DNA of 12,891 bases from positions 1 to 12,891 of the forward strand of contig DSBA01000055.1 of the NCBI GenBank assembly GCA_011046145.1, written 5' to 3'. The DNA is from Candidatus Uhrbacteria bacterium. Its GTDB lineage: Bacteria; Patescibacteriota; Patescibacteriia; CAIXNZ01. The notes under the pieces were generated by a model. It worked only from the letters and a program-made list of their open reading frames with translations, searched no databases and was not told where the DNA came from. This document shows positions 1 to 4,848 of the stretch, piece by piece (position 1 is the first letter of the stretch; every line of letters begins with the position of its first letter). The position numbers were made by a program, and so were the translations under genes.

Positions 1-1
1 T

Positions 2-115
2 TTTAAAAATACAATTGAATGGTTAAATTTCTATAACTATGAAAGGATTCATTTATCCATTAATGGATTAACTCCACATGAAAAATTTATTAAAAGTGTT
101 ACCCTTGACTGTTAA
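2..115 (+). CDS. IS transposase, C-terminal fragment (rve integrase core)
   Basis: An open frame runs in from the left edge and ends at TAA 113-115, giving 37 residues. It contains the block WLNFYNYERIHLSINGLTP and ends SVTLDC. The pattern of aromatic residues, then YxRxHxxxxGxTPxE, is the standard end of the DDE/rve integrase core of IS3- and IS481-type transposases, just past the catalytic Glu. The catalytic residues lie outside the window. The transposase would cut and join the ends of its own element. The last codons seem to run into the element's terminal repeat near 104-122. Whether the copy is intact cannot be judged from here. Confidence 0.7.
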   Translation, partial: FKNTIEWLNFYNYERIHLSINGLTPHEKFIKSVTLDC

Positions 116-126
116 CTATACAACGC

Positions 127-155
127 TTGACGGTTTTATAATAAAATGGTAAGAT
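127..155 (+). promoter_or_regulatory. Candidate sigma-70 promoter for rpsO
   Basis: TTGACG (127-132) is followed after 17 nt by TAAGAT (150-155), predicting a start near 162 and a leader of about 145 nt before rpsO. A TATAAT at 137-142 lacks a -35 box at good spacing. The promoter lies just right of the proposed IS end, so it probably belongs to the chromosome and not to the element. Confidence 0.45.
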
Positions 156-171
156 TTTTTTAACAGATTAA

Positions 172-232
172 AGATTGCAGATTTCAGATTACAGCAAATA
201 ATCCGAAATCCGTAATCTGAAATCCGACATCT
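172..232. repeat. Imperfect palindrome in rpsO leader
   Basis: Arms 172-192 and 212-232 are inverted repeats of about 21 bp with a few mismatches. The core GATTTCAGATTAC (180-192) pairs perfectly with GTAATCTGAAATC (212-224) around a 19-nt loop. Within the arms the words CAGATT and AATCCGAAATCCG recur. Such degenerate AT-rich palindromes are common between genes in Patescibacteria. There is no T-tract, so it is not an obvious terminator. Confidence 0.65.
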
Positions 233-305
233 GATTAATTAAGGCGTTTTCTCGGTTTTGGCTTGGCAGCCTTTACTTGGATAAGCGCGCTAGAAAGAAA
301 AATTT

Positions 306-581
306 ATGCCATTAACAAAAAATCAAAAGGACAGGATTATTAAAAAGTACAGAACTCATAAGACAGATACTGGCTCGCCTGAAGTTCAGATCGCTATCTT
401 GACTGAAGAAATCAAGCAGCTTACAGCACACATGAAACAGCATAAGCATGATTATTCTTCCAGGTTGGGTCTGATAAAAAAAGTCCAGGAAAGAAAAAAG
501 CTTATGAATTACTTGCAGAAAGAAAATCCTGATAGCTTTAAGAAATTAGCTAAAGCTTTAAAATTAAAAATAGCAGAATAA
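306..581 (+). CDS. rpsO: 30S ribosomal protein S15
   Basis: S15 is a primary binder of the central domain of 16S rRNA and joins the platform of the small subunit early in assembly. At 91 aa it is close to the usual 89. Visible signatures are DTGSPEVQ (residues 21-28), H42, D49 and S52-R53 in the HxxxHxxDxxSRxGL block that contacts the rRNA three-way junction, and the basic C-terminal helix with LMNYL (66-70). Only a weak purine run (AGAAAG) precedes the ATG. S15 often represses its own mRNA through the leader; 241-305 holds short pairings such as AAGGC (241-245) with GCCTT (269-273), but no clear S15 site can be assigned. The gene is followed by a terminator and, one gene later, by pnp, echoing the widespread rpsO-pnp linkage. 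Confidence 0.97.
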   Translation: MPLTKNQKDRIIKKYRTHKTDTGSPEVQIAILTEEIKQLTAHMKQHKHDYSSRLGLIKKVQERKKLMNYLQKENPDSFKKLAKALKLKIAE

Positions 582-589
582 AATAAATC

Positions 590-610
590 CCCCGGCTTGT
601 CGGGGTTTTT
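590..610 (+). terminator. Rho-independent terminator of rpsO
   Basis: CCCCG (590-594) pairs with CGGGG (601-605) across the loop GCTTGT, followed by TTTTT. It lies 8 nt after the rpsO stop, so rpsO is probably mainly its own transcript. Confidence 0.85.
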
Positions 611-638
611 AATTAATGAATAATTAACAATGTACAAT

Positions 639-667
639 TTGCAATTATTAATTGTGAATTATATATT
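639..667 (+). promoter_or_regulatory. Possible promoter of the NYN gene
   Basis: TTGCAA (639-644), 17-nt spacer, TATATT (662-667). The start would fall near 674, leaving only about 8 nt before the ATG at 682, with no Shine-Dalgarno site. The surroundings are AT-rich and partly palindromic (AATTAACAAT and ATTAATTGT words), so chance matches are likely. Confidence 0.35.
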
Positions 668-681
668 ATAAATTAGAATTT

Positions 682-1203
682 ATGATTAAACATAAAGAAC
701 AGCGCATTGGTGTTTTTGTAGACGTGCAGAACATGTATCATTCGGCCAAGAATTTGTATAAAGCCAATGTTAATTTTCAAGAAGTTTTAAAAACAGCTAT
801 AGCCGGCCGCAAATTAATTCGGGCCGTTGCTTATGGTATTATTACTACCGGAGGTGAAGAATCTAAATTTTTAGAAACATTAGAAAAACAAGGCTTTGAA
901 GTTAAAACAAAAGAACTGCAGATTTTTCCAGGCGGAGCCAAAAAAGGCGATTGGGATGTTGGTTTGGCTGTTGATGCCATTAAAACCGCTGATAAATTGG
1001 ATGTAATAATTTTGGTTACCGGAGACGGCGACTTTATTCCTTTGGTTCGGTATTTGCAGGAAAATAAGGGCTGCTTAGTTGAATTGGTTTCCTTTGCCAA
1101 AAGCACTTCTAGCAAATTATTAGAAGTGGTGGATGATTATACTGATTTAGGGTCAAATATAAGTAAATATCTTTTGAAATCTGGCCTAAAAAGAAGAAGA
1201 TAA
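682..1203 (+). CDS. NYN domain (LabA/DUF88-like) putative ribonuclease
   Basis: The 173-aa protein is almost entirely one NYN domain, a PIN-like metal-dependent nuclease fold. Acidic residues expected in the active site are visible: D14 and N17 in VFVDVQNMY, D90/D92 and D98 in GDWDVGLAVDA, and D115/D117 in VTGDGDF. It ends in a basic tail (KRRR). Family members cleave RNA or act in RNA decay and maturation; the substrate here is unknown. The gene sits between rpsO and pnp, so a role in RNA turnover beside PNPase is a fair inference. The ATG at 682 is chosen because the domain begins directly after it, although no ribosome-binding site precedes it. No signal peptide or membrane segment is visible, so it should be cytoplasmic. 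Confidence 0.88.
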   Translation: MIKHKEQRIGVFVDVQNMYHSAKNLYKANVNFQEVLKTAIAGRKLIRAVAYGIITTGGEESKFLETLEKQGFEVKTKELQIFPGGAKKGDWDVGLAVDAIKTADKLDVIILVTGDGDFIPLVRYLQENKGCLVELVSFAKSTSSKLLEVVDDYTDLGSNISKYLLKSGLKRRR

Positions 1204-1207
1204 TCTT

Positions 1208-1331
1208 TAAATCTTAAATTCGAAATCCTAAATAAATTTTAAATTCTAATGACCAAAGATTGTTTTAATAATTTGGATTTTGGAATTTAAATATTATTTG
1301 GAATTTCGATATTGGGATTTAGAATTTAATT
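1208..1331. repeat. AT-rich intergenic inverted-repeat cluster
   Basis: The stretch between the NYN gene and pnp is built from variants of AAATTCxxAATCC and its complement (TTTGGAATTT, GGGATTTAGAATTT). One nested hairpin uses TAAATTC with GAATTTA and CCAAA with TTTGG. It resembles the dispersed palindromic elements common in Patescibacteria genomes. A weak promoter-like pair, TTGGAA (1298-1303) and TAGAAT (1320-1325) 16 nt apart, lies in its right part and could drive pnp. Confidence 0.5.
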
Positions 1332-1343
1332 AAGTAAATAAGG

Positions 1344-1395
1344 GTTGGTCAGCAGACACTCTGAGCTCTCCCAGTTCAGTAGCCTGTTGATCAGC
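1344..1395 (+). promoter_or_regulatory. Long hairpin in the pnp leader, possible autoregulatory element
   Basis: GTTGGTCAGCAG (1344-1355) pairs over all 12 positions, three as G-U, with CTGTTGATCAGC (1384-1395). An inner helix joins CTGAGC (1361-1366) to GTTCAG (1374-1379) around a 7-nt loop. The structure ends 17 nt before the pnp start and has no T-tract, so it is not a terminator. In E. coli the pnp leader hairpin is cut by RNase III and then destabilised by PNPase itself; this hairpin is placed to work the same way, but that is an inference. Confidence 0.55.
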
Positions 1396-1412
1396 TTAAG
1401 AAAGTTTTTATT

Positions 1413-3614
1413 ATGTCAGAAGTTATTCGTGCAGAAAAAGAAATCGCCGGCCGAAAATTAGTTATTGAGACCGGCAAATTAGCCAATCAGGCTAATGGCA
1501 GCGTGACAGTATCGTATGGCGATACTGTTGTTTTGGCTACAGCGGTTATTTCAAATGAAACCAGGGAAGGATTGGATTTTTTCCCTTTAACCGTGGAATT
1601 TGAGGAAAGATTTTATGCGGCCGGTAAAATTAAAGGTTCGCGTTTTATTAAAAGAGAAGGACGGCCAACTGACGAAGCAATTTTGAGCGGCAGGATGATT
1701 GACCGGGCAATTCGGCCTCTTTTTGACGAACAGATCAGGAATGAAGTCCAGGTCATTTTAACTATTTTGTCTTATGACGGCAAAAACGAATCCAGCATGG
1801 TTGGTTTAATTGCTGCTTCAGCTGCTTTGGCTGTTTCCAATATACCATGGGACGGTCCGATTGCCGGAGTTGAAGTGGGTTCTAATAATGGCAGTTTTAT
1901 TTTAAACCCCACAGTAGAAGAATTGGCCAGCGGTCAGCTTCATCTTTCATTGGCCGGCACAGCTGAAAAAATTATTATGATTGAGGCTCAAGCAAATGAA
2001 ATTCCAGAAGATAAAATGACTGAAGCCATCACCTTTGGCCAGCAGGCTTTTCAGGATGTTGTTGATTTAATTAATGAAGTTGTAAAAAAAGCTGGTAAAG
2101 AAAAATTGAATATTTTAGATTTGCTACCTCAAGAAACAGAAGAAAGCCTGAAAGCTAAAGAAGATGTTTTGAAAGTTGTAGCAGAATTTATTACTGAAAA
2201 AGTTAATCCATACTTATTGTCTGAAAAAAAGCCGACTAAAGCTTTACGCAAGCACGGTTTGCACGAATTAGTCAATGAGCTTGTAAGAAAACTTACAGAA
2301 CAGGGAGTTGAAGAGAAATTGATCGCTTATGCTGTGCAGAAAGCAGATAAATTAGTAATGCAAAAAGTTTCAGCTGCCATTATGGAGCGCGAAATTCGAG
2401 TTGACGGCAGAAAGTTAAATGAAATCAGGCCGCTTTCTTTTGAAACAGGTATTTTTAAAAGGACTCATGGCACAGGCTTATTTCAAAGAGGTGAAACCCA
2501 AGTGCTTTCAACAGTAACTTTAGGTTCTCCAGGAGACGTGCAGCTTTTAGATACAATGGAAAAAAGCGGCGAAAAAAGGTTTATCCATTATTATACTTTT
2601 GCGCCTTTTTCTGTCGGTGAAGTCAAAAGAGTTGGTATTGGCCGGCGTGATATTGGGCATGGGGCTTTGGCTGAAAAAGCTTTATTGCCTGTAATTCCCA
2701 CAAAAGAAGATTTTCCTTACACTATTGTAGTTGTTTCTGAAACATTAGGCTCTAATGGCTCTAGTTCAATGGCTTCAACTTGCGGTACGACTTTGGCTTT
2801 GCTTGACGCAGGCGTGCCGTTAAAAGAGCCAGTGGCAGGCATTGCTATGGGGTTGGCTGTTGATGGCAAAGGCGGTTATAAAATTTTGACTGATATTCAG
2901 GATCTTGAAGACGGGCCAGGTGGCATGGATTTTAAAATTACTGGCACAAAAAATGGTATTACTGCTATACAAATGGATACGAAAACAGATGGTTTGACCA
3001 AGGAAATGGTTGAAAAAATTTTTAGCCAAGGACGGGAAGCTTTAAATCAGATTTTGGCTGGCATAAACAAAACAATTCCCCAACCCAAAGAGCTTTCTCC
3101 TTACGCGCCAAGAATCTCCAGTTTTTATATTGATCCTGATAAAATTAAAGAAGTTATTGGCCCAGGCGGAAAAGTGATCAACAAAATCATTGATGAAACA
3201 GGAGTTTCCATTGACATTGAAGATAATGGTTTGGTAATGATTACTGCAACTGATTCAGAAATGTCTAAAAAGGCCAAAGAGTGGATTGAGCAGATTGTCA
3301 AAGAGGTTGCTGTTGGCGAAATTTATGAGGGCAAAGTCATCAGGATTATGGATTTTGGGGCAATAGTGGAGTTTTTGCCTGGCAAAGACGGCATGATCCA
3401 TATTTCAAAAATGGCTCCTTTCAGGATCGCCAAAGTGACGGATGTTTTAAATGAAGGTGATGAGGTAAAGGTCAAAATTGAAGAGGTTGATAAAGTAAAA
3501 AATAAAATTTCTCTTATTTTGGTTGAAGGCGGCAAAACGCCCAAGCCTGCGCCAAGCAGTTTCCGAGGCAGGCAACCCCAGTCTAAAACCTTTTTTAAAA
3601 GGGATAGATTTTAA
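1413..3614 (+). CDS. pnp: Polyribonucleotide nucleotidyltransferase (PNPase)
   Basis: PNPase is a trimeric 3'-to-5' exoribonuclease that uses phosphate to release nucleoside diphosphates and can also add tails; it is a main RNA-decay enzyme. Domain order is complete: first RNase PH domain (about 10-145, with FIKREGRPTDEAIL), an all-helical linker (about 240-320), the catalytic second PH domain (about 325-545), KH (about 575-625, GPGG at 583-586) and S1 (about 645-715). Catalytic residues are present: R411-R412 and H416 in RRDIGHG, the SNGSSSMAS loop starting at 447, and D500 and D506, matching E. coli D486 and D492. At 733 aa it is slightly longer than usual because of a basic, proline-rich tail after S1. 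A weak AAGAAAG precedes the ATG, and a structured leader sits upstream. Confidence 0.98.
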   Translation: MSEVIRAEKEIAGRKLVIETGKLANQANGSVTVSYGDTVVLATAVISNETREGLDFFPLTVEFEERFYAAGKIKGSRFIKREGRPTDEAILSGRMIDRAIRPLFDEQIRNEVQVILTILSYDGKNESSMVGLIAASAALAVSNIPWDGPIAGVEVGSNNGSFILNPTVEELASGQLHLSLAGTAEKIIMIEAQANEIPEDKMTEAITFGQQAFQDVVDLINEVVKKAGKEKLNILDLLPQETEESLKAKEDVLKVVAEFITEKVNPYLLSEKKPTKALRKHGLHELVNELVRKLTEQGVEEKLIAYAVQKADKLVMQKVSAAIMEREIRVDGRKLNEIRPLSFETGIFKRTHGTGLFQRGETQVLSTVTLGSPGDVQLLDTMEKSGEKRFIHYYTFAPFSVGEVKRVGIGRRDIGHGALAEKALLPVIPTKEDFPYTIVVVSETLGSNGSSSMASTCGTTLALLDAGVPLKEPVAGIAMGLAVDGKGGYKILTDIQDLEDGPGGMDFKITGTKNGITAIQMDTKTDGLTKEMVEKIFSQGREALNQILAGINKTIPQPKELSPYAPRISSFYIDPDKIKEVIGPGGKVINKIIDETGVSIDIEDNGLVMITATDSEMSKKAKEWIEQIVKEVAVGEIYEGKVIRIMDFGAIVEFLPGKDGMIHISKMAPFRIAKVTDVLNEGDEVKVKIEEVDKVKNKISLILVEGGKTPKPAPSSFRGRQPQSKTFFKRDRF

Positions 3615-3629
3615 AAAAAATAAATAAAT

Positions 3630-3656
3630 AAAAAAGACGCATTTAGCGTCTTTTTT
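3630..3656 (+). terminator. Rho-independent terminator of pnp
   Basis: AAAAAAGACGC (3630-3640) pairs with GCGTCTTTTTT (3646-3656) around ATTTA. The A-run and T-run make it potentially bidirectional. It ends pnp and insulates it from the convergent minus-strand unit whose terminator begins 30 nt further on. Confidence 0.9.
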
Positions 3657-3685
3657 ATTTAGAGTAAAATTGATTTTTGGGAAAT

Positions 3686-3731
3686 AAAAAATGGCGGCTA
3701 CTGAATGCTTTCAAAGCATTCAGTAGCCGCC
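3686..3731 (-). terminator. Terminator with a perfect 19-bp hairpin
   Basis: GGCGGCTACTGAATGCTTT (3693-3711) and its exact complement (3713-3731) flank a single base. Read on the minus strand, the hairpin is followed by A then TTTTTT (3691-3686), as expected for a Rho-independent terminator of the minus-strand RNA. The stem is far longer than the other terminators here and could also be an RNase III substrate. Confidence 0.8.
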
Positions 3732-3987
3732 GGATAAAGGGAGATGATAGGGTGGTCATCGCATCAGGCCTGCCAAAGGCAGACGAGTTTGGCTGGTTTT
3801 TCAGAGGCCTTTCTTTTTCCTCTTACTTCCCAGCCCGGGCGTTTAGCTAATTTTTCGCCCTGCCCAAAAGTGCTGGTGGGTCGCTTTCAGGTTTGCGGGT
3901 AACCTTTCTTAATCCCGCGGCCATTGAAGGGATTTCAGGCATCCTCACAATCGCCATTTTTCCCCTACCATTGATTTGTAATGTTAA
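3686..3987 (-). ncRNA. Candidate structured RNA, about 300 nt, unidentified
   Basis: A consensus promoter at 3994-4022 predicts a start near 3987, and the 19-bp terminator ends the unit. The segment is visibly richer in G and C than its surroundings. Minus-strand pairings, from the 5' end: ATGGTAGGG with CCCTATCAT as a closing stem near the two ends; GCGGG with CCCGC; GGGCG with CGCCC; GGCTGG with CCAGCC enclosing AGAGG with CCTCT; CTGCC with GGCAG around TTT; then the terminator. Such ordered stems favour a functional RNA. A 36-codon ORF (ATG 3957 to TAG 3847, starting MAIVRMPEIPSMAAGL) follows an AGGGG run by a few bases, so a small protein or dual-function RNA is possible. After that ORF, a second frame stays open for about 30 codons without a start. 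I see no tmRNA, RNase P, SRP or 6S signatures. Confidence 0.5.
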
Positions 3988-3993
3988 TTAAAC

Positions 3994-4022
3994 AGTATAG
4001 CATATTTGAATAAGTTTGTCAA
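3994..4022 (-). promoter_or_regulatory. Consensus promoter of the minus-strand RNA
   Basis: On the minus strand TTGACA (4022-4017), a 17-nt spacer and TATACT (3999-3994). This is nearly ideal and is the main evidence that 3686-3987 is an independent transcript. Just upstream on the same strand, a small inverted repeat (AAGTGG with CCACTT, inner CAAG with CTTG; 4032-4064) has no assigned role. Confidence 0.8.
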
Positions 4023-4093
4023 TAGTTGACGCAAGTGGCAAGTTTCTAACCTTGATGCACCACTTAAGGAGTGTAAAAATAATATTTTAATTT

Positions 4094-4119
4094 AAAAAGG
4101 CGGTTGAGTAGCCGCCTTT
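4094..4119 (-). terminator. Terminator of the 4166-4740 gene
   Basis: AAAGGCGG (4096-4103) pairs with CCGCCTTT (4112-4119); on the minus strand a T-run follows (4098-4094). It lies about 45 nt beyond the gene's stop. Its minus-strand sequence includes GGCGGCTACT, the same ten bases that begin the 3693-3731 hairpin. Confidence 0.8.
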
Positions 4120-4139
4120 AAAATAGATACTAGTTTTTA

Positions 4140-4173
4140 TTTTGTTATTTACTCCCTTTTGTTATTTACTCCC
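4140..4173. repeat. Perfect 17-bp tandem duplication over a stop codon
   Basis: TTTTGTTATTTACTCCC occurs at 4140-4156 and again, directly adjoining, at 4157-4173. The right copy holds the last codon and TAA stop of the minus-strand gene; the left copy lies in its 3' untranslated region and repeats the same GAGTAA. It looks like a recent slippage or duplication event. Confidence 0.9.
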
Positions 4174-4740
4174 ATTGAATATTGAAGATAAAATCGCCTT
4201 GAGGATCTTTGATAATGGACAATTTTATTTCCTTGCCTTCAGCGACCGCGGCCAATTGTTCAAAACTGCCGCCTAGCTGCCAGGCAAAAGCTTCAGTTGC
4301 TTCCGGATATTTTTTAGCAGTATCAGTAAGCTTTAACTTAATAACAGCTGATTTGGGAGAACTGTCAATTAGCTCGCTTTTAGACTGGACTTCTTTAAAG
4401 TATTCAGTATGAAAAGAAATAAATCTTTTCAGGCTTTCCAGCGGATCCTTTTTAACTAAAAGCCTTTTATAAAATTTCAACAGTTCGCTGATCATTTTTC
4501 TGCCAAAGGCCCTGCTGGCATCCAGATTTGACCGGGCAACGACTTTGAAAACCGCTTGGCCGATACGCTGGAAACACTCATAGGGGTAATATTGCACGGG
4601 CAGAATCATGGAATTTATAATTCCCCAGTCTTTTTCCGTGAGCCATTTATCAAAATCAGATTTTTTTCTGGATTAACTTTGAGCAAGTTCTTGATCATTT
4701 TGGCATAATCAAGAATCCAGACGCCTTTGACTTCAGCCAT
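4166..4740 (-). CDS. Uncharacterised protein split by a -1 frameshift at A7
   Basis: The ATG at 4740 follows a perfect AAAGGAGG by 7 nt and opens MAEVKGVWILDYAKMIKNLL, but this frame ends after 41 codons (TAA at 4617-4615). The rest is open in the -1 frame and reads KSDFDKWLTEKDWGIINSM into a 147-residue frame beginning at an internal Met (4609). The two frames meet at seven A on the minus strand (4667-4661); a -1 step there gives one continuous protein of 191 aa. Its C-terminal half (SAVIKLKL, then a tail with GDFIFNIQWE) and the YYPYE motif recall uncharacterised heme-NO-binding/V4R-like or DUF2378-like proteins; this is a weak resemblance and no function can be stated. Explanations are programmed -1 slippage, transcriptional slippage, a real inactivating mutation or an assembly error. 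Confidence 0.65.
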
Positions 4741-4747
4741 TGTAATT

Positions 4748-4755
4748 CCTCCTTT
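4748..4755 (-). promoter_or_regulatory. Strong Shine-Dalgarno site fixing the start at 4740
   Basis: The minus strand reads AAAGGAGG, then 7 nt, then ATG. This is the best ribosome-binding site in the window and shows that translation begins at 4740, well upstream of the internal Met at 4609. It therefore supports the frameshift model. Confidence 0.85.
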
Positions 4756-4781
4756 TATTTAAATAACTATAGATATGTTTT

Positions 4782-4810
4782 AAATTATCATTTTTTTATC
4801 AGGAGGTCAA
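4782..4810 (-). promoter_or_regulatory. Weak candidate promoter for the 4166-4740 gene
   Basis: On the minus strand TTGACC (4810-4805), 17-nt spacer, TAATTT (4787-4782). The -35 box is good and the -10 box poor. It is back to back with the plus-strand promoter at 4815-4842, with only 4 bp between the two -35 boxes. Confidence 0.3.
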
Positions 4811-4814
4811 TTAT

Positions 4815-4842
4815 TTGCCATATTTGATATTTTTGCTATAAT
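4815..4842 (+). promoter_or_regulatory. Promoter giving a leaderless mRNA for the 4849 gene
   Basis: TTGCCA (4815-4820), 16-nt spacer, perfect TATAAT (4837-4842). Only six bases (TTTTAC) separate the -10 box from the ATG at 4849, so transcription should start at or next to the first base of the start codon. No Shine-Dalgarno site is within reach. Confidence 0.65.
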
Positions 4843-4848
4843 TTTTAC

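Noticed and set aside
831..1115. 94-codon minus-strand ORF
   Set aside because: It lies wholly inside the NYN gene on the other strand, has no family resemblance and is explained as a shadow frame.
3323..3544. 73-codon minus-strand ORF inside pnp
   Set aside because: It covers the S1 domain coding region in antisense; no ribosome-binding site or recognisable protein.
3747..3849. Open frame of about 30 codons after the 36-codon ORF on the minus strand
   Set aside because: It has no start codon and coincides with well-paired stems; a frameshifted fusion to the 36-aa ORF would need an unsupported slip.
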